64,000 nucleotides of DNA from Geothrix campi (GCF_024609265.1 NZ_JANHMP010000001.1:1240001-1304000), one strand, 5' to 3'; shown: positions 17,114 to 27,000, counted from the first letter of the stretch. Program-made: numbers and translations. The notes: generated from the letters alone by a model not told the origin.

Positions 17114-17223
17114 GGCTCACCTCGGCATCCGGCGCCCTGTCTGGGGGCGAAAGCCCTGGTCCGGCTCTGCCGGAACTGGGCGTGGGGGCCCGGGGTGTGC
17201 GCGCAGCGTGGGACCCCGGACAG

Positions 17224-17260
17224 CATAAATAAAAGGACGGGCCGATCGCTCGGCCCGTCC
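17224..17260 (-). terminator. rho-independent terminator after rpmE
   Basis: GGACGGGCCGA (17235-17245) pairs with TCGGCCCGTCC (17250-17260). On the minus strand the stem is followed by TTTTATTTATG. It ends the rpmE transcript, so prfA needs read-through or its own promoter. Confidence 0.9.
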
Positions 17261-17275
17261 CTCGGAACATCACAG

Positions 17276-17536
17276 CTAGGCTTCGGTGGTCTCGGGCGCA
17301 GTCTCGACAGCAGCTTCGGCGGGGGCCACAGGGGCCTCCTTCTTGGCGTACTTCTTGTTGAACTTCTCCACGCGGCCTTCGGTGTCCATCAGGCGCTGCT
17401 TGCCGGTGAAGTAGGGGTGGCAAGCCGAGCAGATTTCCACGCGCAGCTCTTTCTTGGTGGAGCGCGTCATGAACTCATTGCCGCACGCGCAGTGCACCTT
17501 CACGTCGTGCAACTCGGGGTGGATCTTTTCTTTCAT
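17276..17536 (-). CDS. rpmE: 50S ribosomal protein L31
   Basis: This 86-residue ribosomal protein is the zinc-binding (Cys-containing) type: CAC near residue 16 and CSAC near residue 37 give four cysteines. The family signature [13 protein letters not shown] is present. The last 20 residues are an Ala/Glu/Thr-rich extension beyond the usual end. The ATG at 17536 is preceded by AGGAGGAAG. A longer upstream reading frame exists but lies in the promoter region. It is transcribed alone from a promoter at 17611-17639 and stops before a strong terminator. Confidence 0.95.
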   Translation of the reverse strand: MKEKIHPELHDVKVHCACGNEFMTRSTKKELRVEICSACHPYFTGKQRLMDTEGRVEKFNKKYAKKEAPVAPAEAAVETAPETTEA

Positions 17537-17610
17537 GTCTTCCTCCTGGGACCGACCGGATGCCCCCATGGGCGGGGTGTATGCACGCGGCTTGTCCACG
17601 CAAGACGAAT

Positions 17611-17639
17611 AGCTTATCGCCAAATCCCCAGTCCCTCAA
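17611..17639 (-). promoter_or_regulatory. putative sigma-70 type promoter of rpmE
   Basis: Read on the minus strand, TTGAGG (17639-17634) and TAAGCT (17616-17611) are separated by 17 bases. This lies about 75 bases upstream of the rpmE start and agrees with a housekeeping promoter. Confidence 0.5.
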
Positions 17640-17678
17640 GGGGGATTCCGCCGAGGTGCGCATACCCTCGGACAGTAC

Positions 17679-18437
17679 TTACCCTTGTTCCTGGGTCATC
17701 AGCACCCAGCGCTCGGCCAGGACGCGCCGGAGCCTCGAGGCCAGCATCACGCTAATCAGCAGGGTGGCGTTGAAGCTGAGCTCCAGAGGCACCTGCCACC
17801 AGTGGAACCGGATGCGGCCCAGGAAGCCCGTTTCGACGAAGAACATGAAGGCGGTGAAGAGGACGGGCTCCAGCAGGGTCTGCCAGAGGGGACGCTCCTG
17901 GCTGTGGCGCTCCAGCAGAAACCCGGTGTAGGCGCCGTAGAACAGCCGTGTGGGCTTGAATCCATGGGCGGTGGTGAACCCCAGGGGGATGGAGAGCAGG
18001 GAGGTGATCATGACGGCGACGGCCGTCCGCGCCCAGGGATCGAGCCGGAGCCAGTGCCGCCGCGCCCAGAAGTAGCCGGTGCCCACCGCCAGCCCCTGGG
18101 CCGCGGCGAAGGCCAGGCAGATGTACCAATGCCAGCCCTCGAACCACAGGTGGCTGCCCGTGGCCAGCCCGATGATCATCCCCGCCGCCAGGGCCGTGCT
18201 GCCCCGGTGATTGGCGTCTTGTCCCTCGCCCGCTGCCAGTTCTTCGGCCAACAGGCCGGGGCGCTCCTTTTCATGGAGCATGGTCGACATGGCCGCTTCG
18301 CCCTGGATGCCACGGGCCTCGGCCTCGTCCAGCAGATGCGCCTCCAGCTCCCGCAGCAGCATGAGCCGCCGCCGCCGGGACACCCCCCTCAGGCCGGCAG
18401 CCACTTGGGAGAGGTAGCCGTCCAGGGCCCGGGACAT
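17679..18437 (-). CDS. HAAS-type membrane protein paired with PadR
   Basis: This 252-residue protein has an N-terminal helical domain of about 85 residues (with SRRRRLMLLRELEAHLLDEAE) of the kind called HAAS. HAAS domains are typically encoded next to PadR regulators and are thought to relay signals to them. The rest is membrane-embedded, with about six hydrophobic segments between residues 85 and 235. The ATG at 18437 starts 13 bases after the padR stop, so the two genes form an operon; a TTG at 18470 overlapping padR is possible. The role of the membrane part is unknown. A sensor or a PadR-controlled membrane protein is likely from context. Confidence 0.7.
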   Translation of the reverse strand: MSRALDGYLSQVAAGLRGVSRRRRLMLLRELEAHLLDEAEARGIQGEAAMSTMLHEKERPGLLAEELAAGEGQDANHRGSTALAAGMIIGLATGSHLWFEGWHWYICLAFAAAQGLAVGTGYFWARRHWLRLDPWARTAVAVMITSLLSIPLGFTTAHGFKPTRLFYGAYTGFLLERHSQERPLWQTLLEPVLFTAFMFFVETGFLGRIRFHWWQVPLELSFNATLLISVMLASRLRRVLAERWVLMTQEQG

Positions 18438-18450
18438 GAGTGCGAAGCCT

Positions 18451-18777
18451 TCAGGCCTTGGGCCCGACAAAGGCCTGAACCATATCCACGAACTGGTTCC
18501 ATTCCTTCTTCTTGGCGGACAGGAACGCTTCCCCGGCGGGCTGGATCGAGTAGTAGCGCCGCTCTCGGCCGTTTTCCTGAGTCTCCCAGTAGGAGGTGAT
18601 GAACTCGGTCGCCTCCAGCTTGTGCAGGGCCGGGTAGAGGGCCCCCTCCTTCAGCGTGTAAGTACCTCCCGTGCGCTGGCGGACCGTCTCGATGATCTGG
18701 TAGCCGTACATGGGCCCCTCGCAGAGCAGCGACAACAGCAGCAGGGGAGTGCTGCCCTTCAGCAGTTCACGGTCCAC
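18451..18777 (-). CDS. PadR family transcriptional regulator
   Basis: This 108-residue winged-helix repressor begins with the family pattern VDRELLKGSTPLLLLSLL and continues GPMYGYQIIE...LKEGALYPALHKLE, then the wing (GRERRYYS). I chose the GTG at 18777 because GGAGGA lies 5 bases before it; a longer version from 18831 lacks a ribosome binding site. It is the first gene of a two-gene unit with the HAAS-type membrane protein. Autoregulation is likely for the family, and an imperfect palindrome lies just upstream. Confidence 0.92.
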   Translation of the reverse strand: MDRELLKGSTPLLLLSLLCEGPMYGYQIIETVRQRTGGTYTLKEGALYPALHKLEATEFITSYWETQENGRERRYYSIQPAGEAFLSAKKKEWNQFVDMVQAFVGPKA

Positions 18778-18802
18778 AGGGTCCTCCAGTTTAGGCCCTT
18801 TT

Positions 18803-18819
18803 ATTGTGCATCGCAAAAT
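18803..18819. promoter_or_regulatory. imperfect palindrome upstream of padR
   Basis: ATTGTGCATCGCAAAAT reads nearly the same on both strands (ATT..GC...GC..AAT) and sits 25-42 bases before the padR start, near where its promoter must be. It is a candidate autoregulatory operator. Confidence 0.3.
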
Positions 18820-18951
18820 GATGCCCGTCAAGGTCCACCCGGTCAGAAATCCTTCTGGATCAAGGATACCAGCGCATCGGATATCCCCTCATCCGGGCCT
18901 TCACGGGGCGCACCAGATTACCGGGCTGCAACTGCAGAGTGTCGGGCCAGG

Positions 18952-19134
18952 CACTCGCTGGTCCGACCCCAAGCCATCAACAAGACCAGGGAGGCCGGAT
19001 GGCCCCGGCGGGGGTCGAACTGTGCCGCTTCGCTGCACCGGCTCGCGTCGGCGGCACATCTAGTGCCGCCTTGGGCGATCCACTCGCTGGTTCGACCCCA
19101 GGCCCTCAACAAGACCAGGGGGCCGGATGGCCCC
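18952..19134. repeat. direct repeats downstream of tRNA-Arg
   Basis: The gap from padR to the tRNA (18778-19145) holds no gene. It holds two direct copies of a unit of about 55 bases, 18952-19006 and 19081-19134, which differ at three bases and one indel. Each copy begins CACTCGCTGGTYCGACCCC, which is the tRNA T-arm sequence in inverted orientation. Between the copies lie 74 bases with a GTGCCGC/GCGGCAC inverted repeat (19022-19028 and 19051-19057). Together they look like decayed duplications of the tRNA 3' region. Confidence 0.7.
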
Positions 19135-19147
19135 CCTGGTCTTGTTG
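19107..19147 (-). terminator. long hairpin immediately after tRNA-Arg
   Basis: The 18-base left arm (CAACAAGACCAGGGGGCC) pairs with GGCC...TGGTCTTGTTG, leaving one bulged C and a GGAT loop. The stem starts inside the encoded CCA of the tRNA and could end or process the tRNA transcript. It has no T-run. It is nested inside an outer inverted repeat made by the T-arm copies (about 19084-19100 and 19159-19175). Confidence 0.55.
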
Positions 19148-19222
19148 GTGTACCCGACTGGGGTCGAACCAGCGACCTTTGGCTTCGGAGGCCAACGCTC
19201 TATCCAGCTGAGCTACGGGTAC
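19146..19222 (-). tRNA. tRNA-Arg (anticodon CCG), CCA encoded
   Basis: The minus strand folds into a full cloverleaf. The acceptor stem is GTACCCG/CGGGTAC. The D arm contains TAGCTCAGCTGG. The anticodon stem TTGGC/GCCAA encloses loop CTCCGAA with anticodon CCG, read as Arg. The T arm contains GGTTCGAACC. The discriminator A is followed by an encoded CCA. The 3' side runs directly into a long hairpin and T-arm-like repeats. Confidence 0.97.
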
Positions 19223-19319
19223 TACGACTTTCCATCATGGCTTCGATCGGCTTTTCGTTCAAGGCTGACGCGCCGGAACCAGGATTACCCCGCCTTTGGC
19301 ATCGGCGGCCGACGCCCGC

Positions 19320-20108
19320 TCAGCCTGGTCCGGCCACGGTCCGCCGCCGCACGCTGCCATTGGCCTGGGCGAAGTAGCGACGGACGCCGCGGGTGATGGC
19401 GTCGGCCACTTTGGCGCGGAAGGCTGCGTCCTGGAGCTTCCCCTCCTCCTTCGGGTTGGAGATGAAGGCCACCTCCACGAGGACGGCGGGCATGGCGGCC
19501 CCCCGCAGGACGATGAAGGGGGCCTGCTTGACGCCACGTTCCTTGATGCCAGCCAGGCGGTTCAGCTGGCCCTGGATGGCCACGGCCAAGTGCTCGGAAT
19601 CCTGGAGGAAGGCCTTCTGGGCGAGGTCGTCCAGGATGCTCGCCACCACGCTGTCGGCGCTGGCCGGGGCGGCCCCGGCGCCGGCATTCTCGGCGGCCAC
19701 CACTTCGTCATCATCGCCCTTCCCCAGGCTCAGGAAGTAGACCTCCGAGCCCCGGGCGGCGCGGGTCCGGGCGGCATTCAGGTGAAGGCTGATGAAGAGG
19801 TCGGCGCCTTGGGCGTTGGCGACGCGGGCCCGATCCCAGAGGGGGATGAAGGTATCGTCCTCCCGTGTGAAGACGGCCTCGAACCCCGCGGCCTCCAGCT
19901 TGGCCGCCACGGCCCGGCCGATCTCCAGGGCCGCCACCTTCTCCTTCAGGCCCTTGGGACCCTTGGCACCGCTGTCGTCCCCACCGTGCCCGGGATCCAC
20001 CATGACCTTCAGGCGTGGCGGGGGGGCCGTGGGGCCGGCGGGTTTGGGAGTCTGGGCCCAAGACAGTAGGCTGAAGGTGGTGAGCAGAAGGCTCTGGAGT
20101 CGGATCAT
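19320..20108 (-). CDS. N-acetylmuramoyl-L-alanine amidase (Amidase_3)
   Basis: This 262-residue periplasmic hydrolase cleaves the bond between muramic acid and the peptide stem. It has an N-terminal signal peptide ([13 protein letters not shown]), a Pro-rich stretch, then the Amidase_3 fold. Zinc ligands are visible in [12 protein letters not shown] (His) and in FISLHLNA (His), with the catalytic Glu near the end in VEVAFISN. The gene diverges from hisS, and the two start codons overlap: amidase ATG at 20108-20106, hisS ATG at 20107-20109. An alternative ATG at 20129 would increase the overlap. Neither start has a strong ribosome binding site, so the start is uncertain by seven residues. Confidence 0.9.
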   Translation of the reverse strand: MIRLQSLLLTTFSLLSWAQTPKPAGPTAPPPRLKVMVDPGHGGDDSGAKGPKGLKEKVAALEIGRAVAAKLEAAGFEAVFTREDDTFIPLWDRARVANAQGADLFISLHLNAARTRAARGSEVYFLSLGKGDDDEVVAAENAGAGAAPASADSVVASILDDLAQKAFLQDSEHLAVAIQGQLNRLAGIKERGVKQAPFIVLRGAAMPAVLVEVAFISNPKEEGKLQDAAFRAKVADAITRGVRRYFAQANGSVRRRTVAGPG

Positions 20109-21348
20109 GGCCCAATCGGTAAAAGGCATGCGGGATCTGTTCGGGGCGGAGCTGCGTTGGTTCCAGCATATCGAAGATACCGCCCGCCGGGTGTTCGGCC
20201 GGCACGGCTATGGCGAAATCCGCACTCCCATCCTGGAGGAGCTGGACGTCTTCAAGCGCAGCGTGGGGGAAAGCTCCGACATCGTGAACAAGGAGATGTA
20301 CCAGTTCACGGACAAGGGTGGGCGCGACGTGGTGATGCGCCCCGAGAACACCGCAGGCGTGGTGCGGGCGGCCATTCAGCACAAGCTGCTGGCCTCCAGT
20401 GATCCCGTGCTGTTCTATTACATCGGCCAGCAGTTCCGCTACGAGCGCATGCAGACGGGCCGCTACCGGCAGTTCTGGCAGATCGGCGCCGAGAGCTTCG
20501 GCGTGGCCTCCCCCGAAAGCGAGGCCGAGAGCCTGCTCATGCTCCACAGTTTCCTGAAGGAACTGGGCCTGAAGCAGATGGTCTTCTCCATCAACAGCGT
20601 GGGCACGCCCGAGTCGCGCCCCGCCTTTTACGCAGCCTTCCGGGCCTTCTTCGCCGAGCGCGAGGCCCGCTTCTGCGAGGATTGCCATCGGCGCATCGAG
20701 TCCAATCCGCTGCGCGTACTGGACTGTAAAAATGAAACCTGCCAGGCGGCCTTGGAAGGCCATCCGGTGATCACGGACTACCTGGACGAGGCCTCGGCGA
20801 AGCACCATGCGCGGCTCAAGGCCCTGCTCACGGAACTGGCGATCCCCTTCGAGGAGAACCCTCGGTTGGTGCGCGGCCTGGACTACTACACCCGCACGGC
20901 CTTCGAGCTGCTCAGCTCCGACCTGGGCGCCCAGAGCGCCCTGCTGGGCGGCGGCCGCTACGATCTGCTGGTGAAGCACCTGGGCGGCCCCGACGTGCCG
21001 GCCTTCGGCTGGGCCATCGGCCTGGACCGGCTGGCCATGGTGCTCCAGCAGGTGCGTGGCGATGCGCCCCACCCCGCTCCGGCCCTACTCATCCCCCTGG
21101 GCGACCGGGCCGCCATGGAAGCCTTCAAACTGGCGCGCAGCCTTTGGGACGCCGGCCTCAGCGTGCAACTCGAGACCCGGGGCGGCGCCCTCAAGAAGGC
21201 CATGGCCACCGCCAACCGCACAGGCGTGCAGACGGTCCTCATCCTGGGCGATGGCGAACTGGACGGCGGCACCGTCACCGTCAAGCACATGGCCACGGGC
21301 GAGCAGGAGTCCTGGCCGCTGGGTGAGGTGGTCGCGCGGCTGAAATAG
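20107..21348 (+). CDS. hisS: histidyl-tRNA synthetase
   Basis: This 413-residue class II synthetase charges tRNA-His. Class II motif 2 is seen in FRYERMQTGRYRQFWQIG. The histidine-specific motif is seen in LVRGLDYYTRTAFE, and motif 3 in FGWAIGLDRLAM. The C-terminal 90 residues are the alpha/beta anticodon-binding domain. The length is normal. The ATG at 20107 has GGAG about 8 bases upstream; the longer open frame upstream overlaps the amidase gene and is not family-like. Its promoter must lie inside the amidase coding sequence. Confidence 0.97.
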   Translation: MAQSVKGMRDLFGAELRWFQHIEDTARRVFGRHGYGEIRTPILEELDVFKRSVGESSDIVNKEMYQFTDKGGRDVVMRPENTAGVVRAAIQHKLLASSDPVLFYYIGQQFRYERMQTGRYRQFWQIGAESFGVASPESEAESLLMLHSFLKELGLKQMVFSINSVGTPESRPAFYAAFRAFFAEREARFCEDCHRRIESNPLRVLDCKNETCQAALEGHPVITDYLDEASAKHHARLKALLTELAIPFEENPRLVRGLDYYTRTAFELLSSDLGAQSALLGGGRYDLLVKHLGGPDVPAFGWAIGLDRLAMVLQQVRGDAPHPAPALLIPLGDRAAMEAFKLARSLWDAGLSVQLETRGGALKKAMATANRTGVQTVLILGDGELDGGTVTVKHMATGEQESWPLGEVVARLK

Positions 21349-21358
21349 CCGGACTCAC

Positions 21359-23194
21359 CTAGGGCCGGACGGCCTTCAGCAGAGCCTTGAACCGGGGATC
21401 CTTCCGGATGGGGTCGGCCATGGGTTCCCGCTCCAGGTAGATGAGGTACTCGCAGCGTTCGTCCAGCGCCTTCTGCAAACTCTGGAGCTCCCCCTCACGG
21501 TCCCCCAGGCCGCCCTGGATCCCCGCCAGGAAGAGGGCGGGGACATAGGGGGGCTGGCCGCCGGACTTGGGAGGGTGGCGAAGCAGTTCGAGCATCTCTT
21601 CGGCTTTCCGGTGCTCACCCTTCGCAGCGTAGGCATGCCCGAGGAAGAGGGTCATGCCCGGGGCCCGGCCGGACAATTCCCACCCCTGGCGCAAGGCCGT
21701 GATGGCCTCATCGAAGCGCCCCTGCATCTCCAGGGCCCGGCCCAGGTTCAGGTAGCCCAGGATGAAGTTTGGATCCAGCTCAAGGGCCTTCTGCGAGGCC
21801 GCGGCCGCCTCCCCGTAGCGGCGGGCGAAGTAGTGCGCCTCGGCGACCGCGGACTTCACCGCCGGGGAGAGGGGATCCAACGCTTCCGCCTTCCGCAGCT
21901 CCTCCAGGGCATCCTCGCTCCGCCCCCGGGCATTCAGGTAGAGGGCGTACCACTGGTGGGCCGTGGCGTAGCCGGGGTTCAGCTCGATGGCCCGGCGGAA
22001 GGCCTCTTCGGCCCCATCCCAATCCCACTCGTAAATGAGGCGGATGTGACCGAGCGAGGCGTGGGCCTCGGCCAGGGCGGGATCCAGCTTCAGGGCCGCC
22101 GTCACCGCCTGCTTGGCCAGGGGCATGGCCTCCTTGGGGGCCATGGCGCCCATTTCGGCGGAACCCAGCAGGGCGTAGCAGTCCGCGATCCCCACGTGGG
22201 TGGGGGCGAAACTCGGGTCCAGGCGCGCGGCCAGCTGGAACTGTTCCAGGGCCTTGTAGAGGTCCTGCGGGGTGCGCTTGTTCCAGAAGAAGCGTCCCTT
22301 CAGGTAGGTCGCGTAGGCTTCCGGCTTCACAGATCTCGGATGGGCCCGCCCTGGGTCCAGCCTGAGGTTGATGCCACCCGCGATGGCATCCGCCACGTCG
22401 CGCTGGAGCACCAGCACATCCCTGACGTCCCGGTCGTAGCTGTGATCCCAGATGTGCGTCTCGTCGTAGCCCCGCACCAGATGCGCGGTGACCCGCACCC
22501 GATCCCCCACGCGCCGGACGGTGCCCTCGAGCAGGTAGTCCACCCCCAGTTCCCGGGCGATCTGACGGGGGCGCTTCGTGGTGTTCCGATAGCCGAGGGC
22601 GGACCGGAGAGCCACCACCCGTGCCCCCTCGCCAGGCTGTTGCCCCAGCTGGGTGATCAGTTCCTCGGCGAACCCATCACTGAAGAATTCCTGGTTCTTC
22701 TCCTCCCCGAGATTGACGAAAGGCAGCACCGCCACCGCCGGTCCGGGGCGGGATCGGCCCAGGCGACGGACCAGGGTCCAGGCCCCCGCCAAGATAAGGA
22801 TTCCCAGCAGGGACCACAGGACGAGGAGCCCGGGCCAGGACCGCCGCGACACCCTCTGAACCGGGCTGATGGCCAGGCCTGGTTCCATCCCTTCCGGTTG
22901 GAGTTCCGCCGGAGCGACGGCCTCCTCCTCGCCGGCCCCTCTTCCAGGTTGGCCGTTCCTCTCCTCTTCCGGGTCGAGCCTGAGCCCGTTGGCCGGCGGA
23001 AGGCTGCGCCCGGATAGCCAGGCATCCACTTCGGCGCGGAGGGCGAAGACGCTCCCCAGCTTGTCGTGGAGGTGCCGGTGGACGGGGAGGCCTTCCGTTT
23101 TCTCCCAGCGCTGAACCGTCCGGACATCCCGGTCCAGGTAGGCCGCGATCTCCTTCCAGGATTCGAGGCGGGCCTCCAGAACCTCTTGTGTCAT
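21359..23194 (-). CDS. HTH-TM-TolB/FlgO-TPR regulator
   Basis: This 611-residue protein has the modular plan often seen in Acidobacteria. An N-terminal helix-turn-helix (about residues 8-62, with SWKEIAAYLDRDVRTVQRWEK) precedes a low-complexity linker and one membrane segment (about 120-142). A FlgO/TolB-N-like domain (about 153-270, with VAVLPFVNLGEEKNQEFFSDG) is followed by about eight tetratricopeptide repeats to the C-terminus. DNA binding in the cytoplasm with a periplasmic TPR sensor is the expected topology. The start at 23194 is the best placed Met, but ribosome binding sites are poor, and 23224 or 23260 are possible. It is divergent from a beta-barrel gene, a possible target. The ligand is unknown. 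Confidence 0.8.
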   Translation of the reverse strand: MTQEVLEARLESWKEIAAYLDRDVRTVQRWEKTEGLPVHRHLHDKLGSVFALRAEVDAWLSGRSLPPANGLRLDPEEERNGQPGRGAGEEEAVAPAELQPEGMEPGLAISPVQRVSRRSWPGLLVLWSLLGILILAGAWTLVRRLGRSRPGPAVAVLPFVNLGEEKNQEFFSDGFAEELITQLGQQPGEGARVVALRSALGYRNTTKRPRQIARELGVDYLLEGTVRRVGDRVRVTAHLVRGYDETHIWDHSYDRDVRDVLVLQRDVADAIAGGINLRLDPGRAHPRSVKPEAYATYLKGRFFWNKRTPQDLYKALEQFQLAARLDPSFAPTHVGIADCYALLGSAEMGAMAPKEAMPLAKQAVTAALKLDPALAEAHASLGHIRLIYEWDWDGAEEAFRRAIELNPGYATAHQWYALYLNARGRSEDALEELRKAEALDPLSPAVKSAVAEAHYFARRYGEAAAASQKALELDPNFILGYLNLGRALEMQGRFDEAITALRQGWELSGRAPGMTLFLGHAYAAKGEHRKAEEMLELLRHPPKSGGQPPYVPALFLAGIQGGLGDREGELQSLQKALDERCEYLIYLEREPMADPIRKDPRFKALLKAVRP

Positions 23195-23420
23195 CGCCAC
23201 CCCGCTAGAGGAACCCTCCCGCATCGGAACCGCGTGAACGAATGGATGAATGGATGCCACGGAATTCTACCTGGACCCATCTGATCCTGGAAAGAATTCA
23301 CAGGAATCAGCTTCACACCTGGACACGACAAAGGGCGACATGCGCACCTTGCCGCTGGCCACCGAGTACCTGGCAGGCCCACCTTGTCCGGCGCACCTGA
23401 CCCCGACTCGGGAGGTCTCC

Positions 23421-24017
23421 ATGTCACGATCCATTCGGACGAGTCTAGGCATTCTGCTCTGCGGTCTCAGTCTTGGCGCCCAGGAGGCGCCCTGGCCTCC
23501 GACTCGGCTCTACGTCGGGCTCACCGCGGGCTCGCAGCGCACCGAGGCCACGCTTCCTGGGCAGGCGTCGCCGACCTCGCTGGAACGCGGCACCGTCGCC
23601 ATCCTGTGCGGCGTGAGGTTCGGTCCAACCTGGGGCGGGGAGATGGGTTTCCACTTCCTGGGGAGTTATCCTGCCGGTACCACCACAGACGCGTTTGGGA
23701 CCATCGACTGGGAGCGGGATGTCCACGGACTGTCCTTCACCGGAACCGCGCAGCTGCCCTTGGGGCGGCGGGGGGCCCTCTATGGTCAGGCGGGCCTGAT
23801 GTTCTGGTCCTCTGAGCCCCGGAGCCATGGCAGCGGGTGGGCGACCTACACCGACGGAAGGGATCACGGCCGGAGCGGCGGAACGCTCATGGTCGCCGCC
23901 GGGCTGGATATCACCCTCGTCCAGCACTGGGGTCTCCGGCTTGAAGTCAGCGTGGCGGACCGCATCCTGGACGCCCGCATGACCCGGAGCAGCGCAGGAT
24001 TCATCTACCGCTTCTGA
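23421..24017 (+). CDS. exported outer-membrane beta-barrel-like protein
   Basis: This 198-residue protein has a signal peptide (SLGILLCGLSLGA-Q) and alternating hydrophobic and polar beta-strands. Its C-terminal residue is Phe in the pattern FIYRF, as in outer-membrane barrels. Gly and aromatic residues are frequent, as in OmpA-like or PagP-sized eight-stranded barrels. The ATG at 23421 has GGAGGT upstream. The divergent gap of 226 bases to the TPR regulator contains no other gene. Thirty bases separate it from the next gene, so cotranscription is possible. The function is unknown. Confidence 0.65.
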   Translation: MSRSIRTSLGILLCGLSLGAQEAPWPPTRLYVGLTAGSQRTEATLPGQASPTSLERGTVAILCGVRFGPTWGGEMGFHFLGSYPAGTTTDAFGTIDWERDVHGLSFTGTAQLPLGRRGALYGQAGLMFWSSEPRSHGSGWATYTDGRDHGRSGGTLMVAAGLDITLVQHWGLRLEVSVADRILDARMTRSSAGFIYRF

Positions 24018-24047
24018 GCAGGCCCGAAATCCCGGAAGGGAGGCAGC

Positions 24048-27000
24048 ATGGCAAGGTTCATCGGTCTCGATCTCGGCGCGGAGACCCTCAAGGCCGCGGA
24101 ACTGGTGCGGGAAGGGAACCGTTGGACCTGGACGCGGCGGGCCTGCGTGGCCCACGGAAAGGATCCCGGCGGGGCCCTCTTGGACCTGCTCGGCGAATGG
24201 GAGTGGGAGGGCGTGACCGCAGCGGCGGTGACAGGCCGCCTGGGGCGCCCGGTGGCGCTGCCGCGGGTGCCGGGGCGACAGGCCCTGGCCGCGGGCTTCC
24301 GACTCAGGCATGGGCAGGAACCTGCCACGGTGGTCTCCATCGGCAGCCGCGGCTTCTCGGTGCTGGAGCTGCGGGCCGCGGGACTCGAGATCTACCGCGA
24401 AAATGGCCGCTGCGCGCAGGGGACGGGGAACTTCCTCCAGCAGCTGGTGGGGCGGTTCGGGCTCACGGTGGAGGAGGCCTCGGCCCTGGCGGAGGGCGTG
24501 ACCGATCCGGCTCCCCTGTCGGGCCGTTGCCCTGTGATCCTCAAGACGGACATGACCCATCTGGCCAACAAGGGGGAATCCCGCGAGCGCATCCTGGCCG
24601 GATTGCTCGACGCCATCGCGGAAAACGTGCAGGCCCTCATGAAACCCAAGGTCTGTCCCGAGCGCCTGCTGCTCGCAGGAGGCGTCGCCCGCTCCGCCCG
24701 CATCCAGGCGCACTTCCGCCGCCACGCGGCCGCTCACGGGATGACCTACCTGGAGGCTTCCGAGGAGGATCGGCTCTACCTGGAGGCCCTGGGCTGCGCT
24801 GTCCTGGCGGCCGAGGCTCCCGCCATCCTGCCGGAGCTGGAGGCGCTGGTGCGCCCGCCGGACCGGGCACCGATGGAAGCCTCCGAACCGCTGTCCTTCC
24901 ACCTGGACCGGGTCCGCCGCCTGCCGGGGCCGCCCGAGCCTCTGGCCGCGGGCCCCGTGGAGACCGTTCCCGTCGAGGTGATCGTGGGCTTCGACATCGG
25001 GTCCACAGGTTCCAAAGCGGTGGCCCTGGAGCCCGAGAGCGGATCCGTGCTCTGGGAGGGTTACCTGCCTACGGATGGCGCGCCGGTGGCGGCCGCCCAG
25101 GCCCTCATGCGCAACCTCCTGGCGGGCCCCGCCGCCGCACACCACATCCGGGGCTTCGGCGTGACCGGGTCGGGCCGCGAGATCGTGGGTTCCCTGCTCT
25201 CCGTCTGCTACGGCCGGGAAGCGGTGTCCGTGCTCAACGAGATCGCGGCCCACGCCACCGGCGCCCTGCAGTGCGACCCGCGGGTGGACACCATCTTCGA
25301 GATCGGTGGCCAGGACGCCAAATACATCCGGCTCGCCGACGGCAAGGTGGTGGACGCGGCCATGAACGAGGCCTGCTCCGCCGGCACCGGCTCCTTCATC
25401 GAGGAGCAGGGGCGCCGCTTCAGCGGGATCGACTCGGTGGCGCAATTGGGCGAGGTGGCGCTGTCCGCGGAGCACTGCATCTCCCTGGGCCAGCACTGCT
25501 CGATCTTCATGGCCGAGGTCATCGACGAGGCCGTGGCCGCCGGCCTTCCCCAGGCCACCATCATCGCGGGCATCTACGACTCCGTGGTGGCGAACTACCT
25601 GAACCGCGTGAAGGGCAGCCGTTCCGTGGGGCAGGTGATCTTCTGCCAGGGCATGCCCTTCGCTTCGGACGCCCTGGCCGCAGCCGTGGCCCGCCAGACC
25701 GGGGCCGAGGTCATCGTGCCGCCCCGGCCGGGGCTCATGGGCGCGGTGGGCATCGCGCTCCTGGCCGCCCGCGAGCTGGCCTGGGAGGAGGCGGAGGACC
25801 TGGACGGCGCCCGCTTCCTACAGGCTGAAGTGGCCGCCAAGGATCAGTTCGTCTGCACCGCCACGCAGGGTTGCGGTGGGGCCGGGAACAAGTGCCGGAT
25901 CGACCGCCTCACCACGCGCGTGGATGAAACCACCACCAAGTTCACCTGGGGGGGCGGCTGCTCCCTGTGGGACAAGGGCACCCGGCGGGCCAAACTGCCG
26001 GACCGGGCCCCCGATCCGTTCCGGGAACGCCGGGAGCTGGTGGCCCGTCTCTCCGGGCGCCTCTCGGATCGGCGCGGCCGGCCGCTCATCGGGATCAGCA
26101 GCGAGTTCCAGCTCCAGGGTTCCTTCCCCTTCTTCGCCACCTTCCTCCACGAACTCGGCTTTGATCTCCAGGTGGCCCCCACCCCGGGGCGCGACACGCT
26201 GAAGCGGGGCATCGAGGAGGCGGGCGTGCCCTTCTGCGCCCCCATGCAGCAGTACCACGGCCTGGTCGCCGGCATGGCGGATGCGCAGCCCGACTACCTC
26301 TTCCTGCCCATGATGCGAGAGCTCCCGAGGGTGGGCGGAGAACCCCACGCCGTGGTCTGCCCCATCTCCCAGGGGGCCCCGGATGTGCTCCGCCTGGGGC
26401 TGGGTGCGGAGGCGCCCAAGGTGCTGTCCCCCGTGGTGGATTTCGGCACCGGGACTTATGACTCCCGGGCCTTCCTCACCGTTTGCCGGCACCTGGCGTC
26501 GGACCTGGGTCGGGACCTACCTTCGGAGTGGCGCTCTGCCTGGCGGACCGCCCGGGCCGCCCAGCTGGTCTTCGAGGTGGAACTGCACGAACTCGGCCGC
26601 CGGGCCCTGGCCTTCTGCCGGGACCGGAACCTCATACCCGTGGTGCTGCTGGGTCGCGGCTACACCCTGCACAACGATGTGCTGAATTCCAACGTGCCCG
26701 CCATCCTCCGGGAGCAGGGCGCCATCGCCATTCCGCTGGATTGCCTGCCCCTGGACGAGGGCGTGCCGATCTTCGACGAGGTCTTCTGGGGGCACAGCCA
26801 GCGCATCCTGCGCGCCGCCTGGCAGATCCGTCGGACACCCGGGCTCTACAGCGTCTTCTGCTCGAACTATGCCTGCGGGCCCGACAGCTTCACCGTCCCC
26901 TTCTTCGCCTGGCTCATGGAGGGCCGCCCCTACGCGGTTATCGAAACGGACGGGCACTCGGGGGACGCCGGCACCAAGACGCGGGTGGAGGCCTTCCTCC

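Noticed and set aside
18918-19112. 64-codon frame with an internal repeat ([10 protein letters not shown] / AWGRTSECLA)
   Set aside because: The repeat in the peptide is only the translation of the tRNA-linked DNA repeats; there is no ribosome binding site and no family.
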